Assembly (NCBI RefSeq): GCF_001665235.1
Contig: NZ_LZSC01000082.1
Span: 176,302 to 240,301 of the forward strand
Direction of reading: 5' to 3'
From: Mycobacterium sp. 1100029.7
Lineage (GTDB): Bacteria; Actinomycetota; Actinomycetes; Mycobacteriales; Mycobacteriaceae
Length of the DNA: 64,000 nucleotides
Shown: one piece after another, positions 7,977 to 16,715 of the stretch
How positions within the stretch are numbered: the stretch's first letter is position 1
Layout of the letters: each line of letters opens with the position of its first letter
Program-made: the position numbers and the translations under genes
The notes under the pieces: model-generated
Database searches by the model: none
Seen by the model: only the letters and a program-made list of their open reading frames with translations
What the model was told of the DNA's origin: nothing

Positions 7977-9134
7977 GTGATTGACTTTGGTGCTTTGCCC
8001 CCGGAGATCAACTCCGCGCGGATGTACGCCGGACCCGGGCCCGGCTCGCTGGCCATGGCCGCGGTCGCCTGGGACAACCTGGCCGCCGAGCTGCACCAGG
8101 CTTCGGCGTCGTACCGTTCCCTGATCTCGAGCCTGACCACCGGCCGCTGGCTCGGCCCGACCTCGCTGCAGATGGCTTCGGCCTTCGGCCCCTACGTGGC
8201 GTGGACGTCCGGCGCCGCCGCCCGCGCCATGGAAGCATCCAGCCACGCGCAGCTGGCCGTCGAGATCTACGAAGCCGCGTTCGCGATGACCGTTCCCCCG
8301 CCGGTGGTCACGGCCAACCGGGTTCAGCTCGCGACGCTGATGTCGACCAACTTCTTCGGCCAGAACTCGGCCGCGATCGCCGCCAACGAAGCCGAGTACG
8401 GCGAAATGTGGGCCCAGGACGCCGCGGCGATGTACCAGTACGCCGGAAATTCGGTCGCGGTCTGCGATGTCACCCAGTTCAACCCGCCGCCCAAGGTCAC
8501 CGACGACAGCGGCCTGACCGCGCAGAGCGCCGCCGTCGGGCAGGCCAACGCCTCCGCCGCGGTGCAGCACGCCGATCTGGCGAACATCGTCAGCCAGACG
8601 CCCGCCGCCATGCAGTCGCTGACACAGGGCGGCACCTCCGCCTCCACGGGCACCAGCACCACCACCTCGGACCTGTTGTCGAACCTCGCGACGCAGCTGC
8701 CCAACTACCTGCCGAACTACCTCAACGCCGGGGCTACCCCGCTGTACGGCATGTCGTCGGTGCTGTCGATGGCCCAGACCGCGCAGGGTATGGCCCGGAC
8801 CGCGGCCGAAGGCGCCGCCGCCGCCGCGCAAGGTGCCGCCTCGGGCGCATCGACCGCGGCCTCGTCGGCCGCCAACCTGGGCTCGGGCGTCATGGGCAGC
8901 ATCGGCAAGGCGGCCCAGCTGGGCCCGATGTCGGTGCCCTCGGCCTGGACCAGCGTGATCCCCCAGGCGCCGATGGCCGCCACCGCCCTGCCGAACATCA
9001 ACCTCGGCAGCAGCTCGATGCCGAACATGCTGGGCGGGCTGCCGATGGCCCGCGGCACCGCACCCCGCACTCCTCCGGTCCCCCGCTACGGGCTCATCCC
9101 CACCGCGATGGCCCGCCCGTTCGCCGCCGGTTAA
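7977..9134 (+). CDS. PPE family protein, SVP subfamily
   Basis: PPE protein of 385 residues. It starts MIDFGALPPEINSARMYAGPG, the usual PPE start with the Pro-Pro-Glu, and the roughly 180-residue helical PPE domain contains the conserved Trp of the WxG-like turn (RWLGPTS). The C-terminal part is rich in Ala, Gly and Ser and has the SVP-subfamily signature around LGPMSVPSAW, ending in RPFAAG. PPE proteins are exported by type VII (ESX) systems, usually as a dimer with a PE protein; no intact PE gene is next to it. Start: GTG at 7977 with AGGGA six bases before; the longer frame upstream is not PPE-like. It is the first gene of a tight operon with polysaccharide genes (24 bases to the next), which suggests a role in cell-surface polysaccharide export or display. 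That role is inferred. Confidence 0.93.
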   Translation: MIDFGALPPEINSARMYAGPGPGSLAMAAVAWDNLAAELHQASASYRSLISSLTTGRWLGPTSLQMASAFGPYVAWTSGAAARAMEASSHAQLAVEIYEAAFAMTVPPPVVTANRVQLATLMSTNFFGQNSAAIAANEAEYGEMWAQDAAAMYQYAGNSVAVCDVTQFNPPPKVTDDSGLTAQSAAVGQANASAAVQHADLANIVSQTPAAMQSLTQGGTSASTGTSTTTSDLLSNLATQLPNYLPNYLNAGATPLYGMSSVLSMAQTAQGMARTAAEGAAAAAQGAASGASTAASSAANLGSGVMGSIGKAAQLGPMSVPSAWTSVIPQAPMAATALPNINLGSSSMPNMLGGLPMARGTAPRTPPVPRYGLIPTAMARPFAAG

Positions 9135-9158
9135 ACCCCAGTACGGAAGGAGCGGTAC

Positions 9159-9707
9159 GTGAAGTACACGCCAACGAAGGTCGCCGGTGTGACGATCGTG
9201 GACGTCGAACCGCAGCGCGACCACCGTGGCTTCTCGTCACGTTCGTTCAGCACCAAGGAGTTCGACCGTTACGGCCTGCCCTTCGACGTCGCCCAGACCG
9301 ACATCTTGTTCAACTACACCCGGGGCACCGTGCGGGGCCTGCATTACCACGGCGAGGCCAAGCTGGTGCGCTGCACCCGCGGCGCCATCGCCGCCGCCGT
9401 TGTGGACATCCGCCCCGAATCGCAGACGTTCGGCGACCACGTGCTGATCGAGCTGAACGCCGACAACCACCGCGCGCTGTTTCTGCCGCCGTTCGTCGCT
9501 CACGGCTTCCAGACCCTGACCGCCAACACCGAAGTGAACTACCAGACCAGCGGCAACTTGACGGCTGAAGAGCTCGGATTGCGTTGGAACGACCCGGAAT
9601 TCGGAATTGAATGGCCGTTGCCGGTCACCGTCATCTCCGAAGAGGACGCCAGTTGGCCCGCGTACGCACCCGCGCCCGCGCCGGTCAGGAGCGTCGCATC
9701 ATGCTGA
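9159..9707 (+). CDS. RmlC-like sugar-nucleotide 3,5-epimerase
   Basis: Cupin-fold protein of 182 residues of the dTDP-4-dehydrorhamnose 3,5-epimerase family. Family motifs are RDHRGFSSRSF, the catalytic His region RGLHYH, the active-site Lys in AKLVRC, and FLPPFVAHGFQTL. In the C-terminal half the sequence is NYQTSGNL, where many RmlC enzymes have another Tyr, so it may be a 3- or 5-epimerase with different specificity, or a 3,4-ketoisomerase-like enzyme, rather than true RmlC. Mycobacteria already have a housekeeping RmlC for the cell-wall linker, so this copy probably makes a special sugar for the local polysaccharide. GTG start with GGAAGGA seven bases upstream; second gene of the PPE operon. 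Confidence 0.85.
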   Translation: MKYTPTKVAGVTIVDVEPQRDHRGFSSRSFSTKEFDRYGLPFDVAQTDILFNYTRGTVRGLHYHGEAKLVRCTRGAIAAAVVDIRPESQTFGDHVLIELNADNHRALFLPPFVAHGFQTLTANTEVNYQTSGNLTAEELGLRWNDPEFGIEWPLPVTVISEEDASWPAYAPAPAPVRSVASC

Positions 9708-9775
9708 GGGGCGCCAGTACCGCGCCGGCTCTGTGGACGATCTACCAGTCATGTGCAACGTAAGGACGCCGCGCC

Positions 9776-11374
9776 ATGATCATGCCGATTGCTCCGGCGC
9801 CGTCTACGACGGCGTTTCGGCCCAACCAGCCTCCCAACCAGCTCCCGTATAAGCGGAAGCCGACGCCGATGATCTCGTTGCCTGGCAACCGGACTCCGGG
9901 TTCGGTCATCGCGGCGCAGGTGACCGCGTCGGGTGCGAAGGTCGCGCGGCGTTGGCAGAACCTGTACGCGGGACGGCTGCGCATCAGCGACTCGGTGATC
10001 GTCTTCGCATCCGTCGGGCTCGCCCAGTACATGCGGTTCGGCGAATCCCCGGCCCGCACCTCGGCCTACTCGGGTCCGGTCATGACGCTGTTCTCGGTGC
10101 TTTTCGCGACCTTGTGGCTCTCGGCTCTTGCGGTCTTCCAGACGCGCTCCCCGCGCGTCATCGGTACCGGCATCGACGAGTACCGGCGGATCGGCAGTGC
10201 GTCGTTCTGGACGTTCGGCATCATCGCGATGGCCACCCTGCTCGCCAAGGTCGACCTGGCCCGCGGTTATCTGGCGATCGCCCTGCCCGCCGGCACCATC
10301 GGACTGCTGGCCAGCCGCAGCCTGTGGCGCCGCCACATCGGCACGCTGCGGGCACGCGGCCAGTGCCAGACCAAGGTGCTGGCGATCGGCGACCGGCAGG
10401 CCGTCTCGCACCTCGCCCACGAACTGGCCCGCGTTCCGCGCGCCGGCTGCGTCGTCGTCGGGGTGTGCATCCCGGGCTACGGACCGTCCCGCGGCAACAC
10501 CCTGATGGTGGAAGGCCGCGAGGTCCCCATCCTGGGCGACGAACGGCACGCGCTGACCGCGATCGACCACTGCGGCGCGGACACCGTGGCGGTGACGCGC
10601 ACCGAGCACTTCGGTGTCCGTGGCATCCGAGAACTGATGTGGCAGTTGGAAACCAAGGACGTCGACCTGGTGGTCTCGCCCGGCGTGATGGACGTCGCCG
10701 AGGCGCGGCTGACGCTGCAGCTCACCGCCGGGCTGCCGCTGCTGCACGTCGAGAAGCCGCAATACGAAGGCACCCAGCGCTTTCAGAAGCAGGCCTTCGA
10801 CTTCTGCTTCTCCCTGGCGGCCCTGATCGCGACCGCGCCGCTGCTGATCATCGCCGCGATCGCGGTCAAGCTGACCAGCCGGGGCCCGGTTTTCTACCCG
10901 TCCGAGCGCATCGGCATCGACGGAAATCCCTTCACCATGTTGAAGTTCCGCACCATGACCGACGGCGCCGACAAGCAGCTCGACCACCTGCTCGAATTCA
11001 ACGAGAGCTCCGGCGGGATGCTCTTCAAGATGCGCAAAGACCCGCGGGTCACGGCCGTGGGCCGGGTCCTGCGCCGGTTCAGCATCGACGAGCTACCCCA
11101 GTTCATCAACGTCCTCAAGGGCGACATGAGCGTGGTCGGGCCGCGGCCGCCGCTGCGCCGCGAGGTCGAGAACTACGCCGGCGACGTCAAGCGGCGCCTG
11201 CTGGTGAAGCCGGGCGTCAGCGGGCTGTGGCAGGTGAGCGGCCGGTCCGATCTATCGTGGGACGAGTCGGTGCGCCTGGACCTGTCCTATGTCGACAACT
11301 GGTCGATGGCCGGCGACCTGATGATCATTGCCAAGACCGCCAAGGCCGTTCTCACGAGCCACGGCGCATACTAG
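9776..11374 (+). CDS. Initiating polyprenyl-phosphate sugar phosphotransferase (WbaP/WcaJ/CpsE type)
   Basis: Membrane enzyme of 532 residues that moves a sugar 1-phosphate from a nucleotide sugar onto the lipid carrier undecaprenyl or decaprenyl phosphate, the first step of exopolysaccharide repeat-unit synthesis. An N-terminal membrane part (several helices, residues about 70-175) is followed by a Rossmann-like domain (TKVLAIGDR) and, after another helix near 345-365, the catalytic domain with KFRTMTDGAD, RRFSIDELPQFINVL and KGDMSVVGPRPPL. These are the textbook motifs of polyisoprenyl-phosphate hexose-1-phosphate transferases. It is third in the PPE operon. Full-length and apparently intact. 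Confidence 0.95.
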   Translation: MIMPIAPAPSTTAFRPNQPPNQLPYKRKPTPMISLPGNRTPGSVIAAQVTASGAKVARRWQNLYAGRLRISDSVIVFASVGLAQYMRFGESPARTSAYSGPVMTLFSVLFATLWLSALAVFQTRSPRVIGTGIDEYRRIGSASFWTFGIIAMATLLAKVDLARGYLAIALPAGTIGLLASRSLWRRHIGTLRARGQCQTKVLAIGDRQAVSHLAHELARVPRAGCVVVGVCIPGYGPSRGNTLMVEGREVPILGDERHALTAIDHCGADTVAVTRTEHFGVRGIRELMWQLETKDVDLVVSPGVMDVAEARLTLQLTAGLPLLHVEKPQYEGTQRFQKQAFDFCFSLAALIATAPLLIIAAIAVKLTSRGPVFYPSERIGIDGNPFTMLKFRTMTDGADKQLDHLLEFNESSGGMLFKMRKDPRVTAVGRVLRRFSIDELPQFINVLKGDMSVVGPRPPLRREVENYAGDVKRRLLVKPGVSGLWQVSGRSDLSWDESVRLDLSYVDNWSMAGDLMIIAKTAKAVLTSHGAY

Positions 11375-11380
11375 GGAGTC

Positions 11381-12844
11381 ATGACGGAGCCGACGGCACC
11401 TGGTGCGGTCGTAGGATCGGTGCCGCTTAGGCGGATGGCTCACGCGTTCTCCATCCAGTTGATCTGCCGCGCACTGGGCATGGTGGCCTCGGTGGTGTCG
11501 GTGGCGATGACGGCCCGCTATCTGGGACCGGGGCGCTACGGCATGCTCTCGATCGCGTTGCTGTTCATCGCGATGTGGAACAGCCTGGCCGACCTCGGCA
11601 TCGCCACCGTGATCGTGCGCCGCGTGACTTCGGGTCGCGGCGACCTGGAACGGCTGGTACGCGTCAATAGCGGCCTGGCCCTGGTGTACTGCGTTCCCCT
11701 GGCGGTGCTGGCCGCCGGGTCCGGGTTGCTGATCTATCACGACTCCGATGTGCAGGTGATGCTCATCGTGTTGTCCGGGGCGCTGCTGATGCAGACGATG
11801 GTGACCCGCTTCGAACCGGTATTCCTTGCCACCGTGCGGTTTTCCGCGGTGGCGATCTCCGACGTGGTCGGCCGCATCGGCGCCTTGGGCATGGTCGCGG
11901 TCCTGGTCGCGCAGCGTGCCGACGTCGTGTGGTTCGCGGTCGCGCAACTCATACCGCCGGCCCTGCAGCTACTGATCCAGGGCACGGCCGCGATGCGGCA
12001 TATCTCGGTGCGCCCCATCTTCGCGCCGCGCGAGGCCGCCGACTTGTTACGAGAAAGCTTGCCGCTCATCGGTTTTCTGGTGGTAGGTCTGCTGTATTGC
12101 CGAGCGGACGGCGTGATTCTGTCGTTGCTGAGCACCCACTCCGAGGTCGGCGTCTACGGGTTGGCGTTCACGATCGCCTTCAACACCATCGTGGTGTCAC
12201 TGATCTTCCTCAAGTCGACCTTGTCGACGGCCACCGAGCTGTTCGCCCGCGACGTCGTGGCGTTCGCGGGCTTTCTGCGCCGCAGCGTCGAGCTGATGTA
12301 CTTCGTCGCGGTGCCCGTCGCGGTGATCGGCGCCCTGCTCGCCGGGCCGCTGATCGGCCTTTTCGGTGACAAGGCGTTCATCGCCCGCGGGACACCGACG
12401 TTGGCATTGCTGTTCGTCGCGGCGGCGCTGCGATTCGTCAGCGGCACCCTGGGCCAGGGCCTGGTCGCCAGCCACCATCAGCGGATCCTGTTCTGGCTGA
12501 CGATCGCCACCCTGGTGCTCAACGTCGCGCTCAACGTGGCGCTGGCCGGGCGCTATGGCGCTGTCGGCCCCGGCATCGCGTTGGTGTGCACCGAGTTCTT
12601 CAACATGGTGATCAGCAGCTGGTGGCTGCACCGTCACTGCGGTTACCGCACCCCGGTGCTCTTCCTGCTTCGCGTGCTGGTGCCGACCGCAGCGAGTGCT
12701 GTTGTGACGCTGCTGCTTTCGGGCCATCACGTGGTGCTCACGCTGGGGGTCGCCGCGCTGGTCTATCTGGTGATCAGTGCCGCCGCCGGCCCGTTGCGCT
12801 GGTCGGATCTGACCTCGTTGCGCCGAAGTCAGCTCGCGGCATGA
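11381..12844 (+). CDS. Wzx-type polysaccharide repeat-unit flippase
   Basis: Integral membrane protein of 487 residues with about 12-14 hydrophobic helices spread evenly along it, of the MATE/MOP superfamily that flips lipid-linked sugar units to the outer face of the membrane. The N-terminus (GMVASVVSVAMTARYLGPGRYG) is typical of Wzx/RfbX proteins. It starts 6 bases after the sugar phosphotransferase and its last codons overlap the next gene in an ATGA junction, so the three are translationally linked. With the Wzy- and Wzz-like genes at 21-24 kb it completes a Wzx/Wzy pathway. Confidence 0.9.
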   Translation: MTEPTAPGAVVGSVPLRRMAHAFSIQLICRALGMVASVVSVAMTARYLGPGRYGMLSIALLFIAMWNSLADLGIATVIVRRVTSGRGDLERLVRVNSGLALVYCVPLAVLAAGSGLLIYHDSDVQVMLIVLSGALLMQTMVTRFEPVFLATVRFSAVAISDVVGRIGALGMVAVLVAQRADVVWFAVAQLIPPALQLLIQGTAAMRHISVRPIFAPREAADLLRESLPLIGFLVVGLLYCRADGVILSLLSTHSEVGVYGLAFTIAFNTIVVSLIFLKSTLSTATELFARDVVAFAGFLRRSVELMYFVAVPVAVIGALLAGPLIGLFGDKAFIARGTPTLALLFVAAALRFVSGTLGQGLVASHHQRILFWLTIATLVLNVALNVALAGRYGAVGPGIALVCTEFFNMVISSWWLHRHCGYRTPVLFLLRVLVPTAASAVVTLLLSGHHVVLTLGVAALVYLVISAAAGPLRWSDLTSLRRSQLAA

Positions 12845-14793
12845 ACAAAGAGTTGGACCGGTCGTATCTGAAGCCGCCGGTCGGTGATGCGGCCGCCCTG
12901 CCGCCGACCCGCACGCTCGCGGTGCTGATCGTGGCGGGCGACGCGGCCGCCGAGCGCCTGCAGGCCTGCCTGGCCAGCGTCGCCGAGCAGTTACCCGGGC
13001 TGGGCGTGTATGTGTACGACAGTGGCGGCGGCCAGCCGGAATTGGCGCCGCGACACCCGGGGGTGCATTGGGTGTCCGGGCCGGCCAATGTCGGCTTCGC
13101 GACGGCGTTTCACGCGTTGGTCGCCCGGGCGCCCGACGACGTCGACCTGTTGTCGCTGAGTGTCGATGCGCGCCTGTGCTCGCCGTTGACCCGCACCCGC
13201 GAGTTGCTGCGTCAGGCGGATGTCGCGGCGGTGTCGCCGCTGGCCCGCGATGACGCCGCCGCGGACCGCACGCCATGGGACGTCGCGACCCGCCGGCTGA
13301 CGTTGTCCCGGGCGCTCACGGCCGCGGCGGGCTACTCCGATGCGCTGCGGAGCACCCCGATATCGTCGCGTTACCGGCGACAGCCGCCCGAATCCCGAAG
13401 CTTCACCGGCGATTTGGATGCCACCTGCCTGGCGATCAGCCGCGCGGCGTGGAACACGATCGGCGGTTTCGACGAGGAGTTCTTCGGCTACGGCGAGGTG
13501 GCCGATTGGCAGGGCCGCGCGCGCGAGGCAGGCTGGCGGGTGTTGCTGGCCGACGAAGTCGGCGTCGATCGTGTTCATCCGGCGCCCGGCAAAGGCGCCA
13601 CGCATCGCCGGGAACTGGACTTGGCCCGCACCAACACCGCCCTGCTGCTCGAACATCAGAAGAGCGTGCATCACGCGGACCTGTATCTGGCCGGCACCAC
13701 GCTGCTGCAGCGGGTGCAACGGTCCAAGCGCTACCGGCCGCTGGCCCGGCGCTCCGACCTGCCGGCCATCGTGATCTCCACCAACCGGCTGGTCTACGGC
13801 GGAGCTGAGCGCCAAAAAGCATTACTGGCAACGGAATTGGATCGGCGTGGGTATTCCGTCACGATCGTCTGCGTGCAGCGGTTCGGCCCGTTGGTCGCCG
13901 AGATTCCGCCTAGCGTGCGGGTGGTGCGCCAGCCCTGGTGGGCGCCGCTGATCGATGTGCCCGAGGGTCCGACGGTGCTCGTCACCGCCGACACCAACAC
14001 CGAGGCGGGGTTCGCGACGTTGTGGCGGGCGGGTGGTCGCGACCGCCGTTGGCTGGTGGCCCCGCATGTTCCGCCCGAGGAGGACCGGCCCATCTACTCG
14101 CGGCCGTTGACCGCCGCGATGCGCCGGGCCGACGGTTTCATCGTGTTGGCGCAACGGCATTGGGACATGCTGGTTGCACAGCACCGGTTGTGGGGGCGCC
14201 GCTTCACCGCACCCAACGGCGTGCCCGGCATCGGCGACCCCACGCCGCGGATCCAGACCCCCGGCGAGCCGCTGCATCTGGTGATGCTGTCGCGCATCCT
14301 GGAGCACAAGAACCCCCATGTGCTGATCGAGGCGCTTGAAGGCCTTGCCGACATGCCTTGGCAGCTCTCGATATTCGGTGACGGTCCGGACCGCGAGCGG
14401 CTGCAGGCCGCGACACCGGCCGGCTTACGCGATCGGGTGCACTGGCGCGGTTGGGTGCCCGGACCGGAACCCGCGCTGGCCGACGCTGATCTGCTGTGTG
14501 TGCCCAGCCGCTCCGAGGCGTTCCCGCTGGTGATTCTGGAGGCGATGACACGGGCGATTCCGGTTGCGGCATCGGCGATCTGCGCGGTTCCCGAGATGCT
14601 GGACTTCGGCAAGGCGGGCTTTCTCGTCGAGCCGGTGTCGGTGGCCGGCTGGCGGGACCGGCTGACCCAGATTCTGGCAGCGCCCCAGGACCTGCCGTCG
14701 ATCGGACAACGCGGCTTCGAACGCATGCGCACGCATTACACCGTCGAGGCGATGACCGACGCCTACATCGAGGCGATCGAAGCGGTACTGTGA
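12841..14793 (+). CDS. Two-domain glycosyltransferase (GT2-like plus GT4)
   Basis: Cytoplasmic protein of 650 residues that joins two glycosyltransferases. Residues about 25-265 are GT-A-like (rhamnosyltransferase-type GT2), ending with GGFDEEFFGYGEVADWQGRA. Residues about 300-650 are GT-B (GT4): VYGGAERQKALLATEL at the acceptor side, VMLSRILEHKNP, FGDGPDRERLQ, and the donor motif SEAFPLVILEAM with both Glu of the EX7E pattern. One protein could add two successive sugars. Start: ATG 12841 in the ATGA overlap with the flippase; the longer upstream frame lies inside the flippase. Last gene of the PPE operon. Confidence 0.9.
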   Translation: MNKELDRSYLKPPVGDAAALPPTRTLAVLIVAGDAAAERLQACLASVAEQLPGLGVYVYDSGGGQPELAPRHPGVHWVSGPANVGFATAFHALVARAPDDVDLLSLSVDARLCSPLTRTRELLRQADVAAVSPLARDDAAADRTPWDVATRRLTLSRALTAAAGYSDALRSTPISSRYRRQPPESRSFTGDLDATCLAISRAAWNTIGGFDEEFFGYGEVADWQGRAREAGWRVLLADEVGVDRVHPAPGKGATHRRELDLARTNTALLLEHQKSVHHADLYLAGTTLLQRVQRSKRYRPLARRSDLPAIVISTNRLVYGGAERQKALLATELDRRGYSVTIVCVQRFGPLVAEIPPSVRVVRQPWWAPLIDVPEGPTVLVTADTNTEAGFATLWRAGGRDRRWLVAPHVPPEEDRPIYSRPLTAAMRRADGFIVLAQRHWDMLVAQHRLWGRRFTAPNGVPGIGDPTPRIQTPGEPLHLVMLSRILEHKNPHVLIEALEGLADMPWQLSIFGDGPDRERLQAATPAGLRDRVHWRGWVPGPEPALADADLLCVPSRSEAFPLVILEAMTRAIPVAASAICAVPEMLDFGKAGFLVEPVSVAGWRDRLTQILAAPQDLPSIGQRGFERMRTHYTVEAMTDAYIEAIEAVL

Positions 14794-14829
14794 ATCCGCT
14801 TCTGCTGCTTTGGCTTTCGTGGCGTGCGG

Positions 14830-15675
14830 CTAGGGCGCGCGCAAGATTTTCTCGATCGTCCGCGGCGACGTCCGGTGCTGGGAATACCGCCCGGAGTACA
14901 GGAAATACCGCGGCTCCACGTAGATCTCGTTGATGTCGACCGGCACATCCGCGAAGTACGGCGCGAGGGCACCGTCGACGAAGAATGCGTTGGTACCCGA
15001 ATGGGAGTTGCAGCACACCAGTCGGTAGTCGAAGCGTTCGAACATCGCGGCGAAACTGCTCAGCGATGCCCCGAAGTAGTCGTCGGATTGCCAGACATGC
15101 TCCGGGTCGTAAGCGATTTGGAATTGCACGGGCGGCGGGAACTTGGCGTTGTACTCGACGATGAATACCTTTGGCCGCAACCCGTCGCCCAACAGCTTCT
15201 CGACCAGATAGATGTCGTTGCCATCCAGATCCAGGGAGGCGACGTCGACCTCGGTCGCACCGATGCGCTGCAGGCAGGAGCGGGTCAGCGACAGGATGTT
15301 CTCGCCGGTGATCCATGCCTTCTCGTAGGTGAAGTGCGGGCCGTCCTGATATGCGACGGCCAGATCCTGGCCGCCGACCCAGAAGCCCCTCCAGCCCAGA
15401 GCGGCGAGAATCAGGGTGTTGTTCTCCATGCCGTCGCCGACGCCGAATTCGGCGAACACGCCGTCGTCCAGACGGCCGATGCGGCGCAGGATCTCCAGCG
15501 TTATCCCGTCCTCGTCGGTCGAGGAGAAGCACTTCTTCCCCGCGCGGTTCAGCGGATTGGGGTGTTGGGCCTTCAGCGCCTGCGAATGGTCGAAAAGGAT
15601 CAGATCCTTGAGCTGATCGCGCGTTTCAGTGCCGAGGATGCGCCGAATTCTGCCCTTGAGCGTCTCTTTGGACAT
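14830..15675 (-). CDS. FkbM-like methyltransferase
   Basis: SAM-dependent methyltransferase-like protein of 281 residues. The SAM-binding loop reads FAEFGVGDGMENNT, followed by a DVASLDLDGNDIYLVEKLL block in which an acidic residue and LDGND take the usual place of motif III; KVFIVEYNAKFPP comes next. This pattern fits FkbM-family O-methyltransferases found in polysaccharide and polyketide clusters. Start ATG 15675, because the 86 upstream codons have no family pattern and look non-coding. It lies alone on the minus strand between two plus-strand polysaccharide units, converging on the glycosyltransferase. Probable role: O-methylation of a sugar in the repeat unit. Confidence 0.75.
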   Translation of the reverse strand: MSKETLKGRIRRILGTETRDQLKDLILFDHSQALKAQHPNPLNRAGKKCFSSTDEDGITLEILRRIGRLDDGVFAEFGVGDGMENNTLILAALGWRGFWVGGQDLAVAYQDGPHFTYEKAWITGENILSLTRSCLQRIGATEVDVASLDLDGNDIYLVEKLLGDGLRPKVFIVEYNAKFPPPVQFQIAYDPEHVWQSDDYFGASLSSFAAMFERFDYRLVCCNSHSGTNAFFVDGALAPYFADVPVDINEIYVEPRYFLYSGRYSQHRTSPRTIEKILRAP

Positions 15676-15893
15676 TTGGTGACTAAAGCTACCATCCCGG
15701 TCGCGCAGAATTTGCTTGCCACGTGTGCCCGACACCGATCGTGGGAGTTCTTGTAGCCCCGGCGTTTTCCTCGCAGACTGACAGCCGCCACCGACGCCGG
15801 AAGGCTTGCTCATGATGCGCGGCGTGCCGTAGGTTTTGCACTGTCCCGAAGTGTTTGCTGACTGGCGGGGATGCCCAGGAGGGGTTAGAGACC

Positions 15894-16715
15894 GTGCGGT
15901 GCCGCATCTGCAGTTCGGCCACCGCGCCGGCATTCACTCATCAGGTGCTCTGCAAATACGACGTCCAGTATCACTTCTGCGACACCTGCGGCGTTTTGGC
16001 GACCGAAGAGCCCTACTGGCTCGACGAGGCGTACGTGAGCCCGCTGGCCGCGGCCGACACCACGATGCTGTGGCGCAACCAGTACCTGGCGCGGGTGTTG
16101 TCGGTGCTGCTGTATGTCCTGTTCGATCCGCGTGGCCGGTTCCTCGACGCGGCGGGGGGTTACGGCGTTTTCACCCGCCTGATGCGCGATATCGGTTTCG
16201 ACTACTACTGGACCGACAAGTACTCGCCCAACCTGACCGCGCAGGGCTTCGAGGCGGACGCCGGCCCGGGGGCGCCGTACACGGTCGTCACCGCCTTCGA
16301 GGTGATGGAGCATCTGGCCGACCCGGTGGCCTTCGTGGCCGAGCTGCTGGAGACGACCGGGACCGACACGATCGTGTTCACCACGGAGCTGTTCGACGGC
16401 GGGCCGCCGCCGACGGACGAGTGGATGTACTACGCCTTCGCCACCGGCCAGCACATCACCTTCTACCAGAAGCGGACGCTGGAGTTGATCGGACAGCGGT
16501 TCGGCATGCGGTTCCACACCTCCAAAACCCGGTGGTGGGCCATCGGCGGGATGGGCCTGCACATCTGGACGCGGGCCAAGATCAACCCGCATGCGTGGCG
16601 TCTGCTGGCCTCACCGAAAGTGACCAATCTGCTGCAGGGGTTGCCGCGGCGCTCGCTGACGACGCGGATGTGGACCGACGCCGACGTGTTCCTGCAGCCC
16701 GACGGTGGGCAGTGA
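15894..16715 (+). CDS. Zinc-finger class I SAM methyltransferase
   Basis: Methyltransferase of 273 residues. An N-terminal zinc-ribbon-like pair (CRICSS and CDTCGV, residues about 3-40) precedes a Rossmann SAM-binding domain with FLDAAGGYGVFTRLM as motif I and VVTAFEVMEHLADP as the post-motif. The zinc pair plus methyltransferase layout is seen in sugar C-methyltransferases and related enzymes. GTG 15894 follows a strong AGGAGG; a TTG start 39 bases upstream is less likely. The stop codon overlaps the start of the next glycosyltransferase in a GTGA junction. Likely methylates a sugar nucleotide or repeat unit of the local polysaccharide. Confidence 0.82.
   Translation: MRCRICSSATAPAFTHQVLCKYDVQYHFCDTCGVLATEEPYWLDEAYVSPLAAADTTMLWRNQYLARVLSVLLYVLFDPRGRFLDAAGGYGVFTRLMRDIGFDYYWTDKYSPNLTAQGFEADAGPGAPYTVVTAFEVMEHLADPVAFVAELLETTGTDTIVFTTELFDGGPPPTDEWMYYAFATGQHITFYQKRTLELIGQRFGMRFHTSKTRWWAIGGMGLHIWTRAKINPHAWRLLASPKVTNLLQGLPRRSLTTRMWTDADVFLQPDGGQ

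Noticed and set aside
7633..7980. 115-codon open frame before the PPE gene
   Set aside because: Crosses the AT-rich promoter patch, has no recognisable pattern and ends just after the PPE start.
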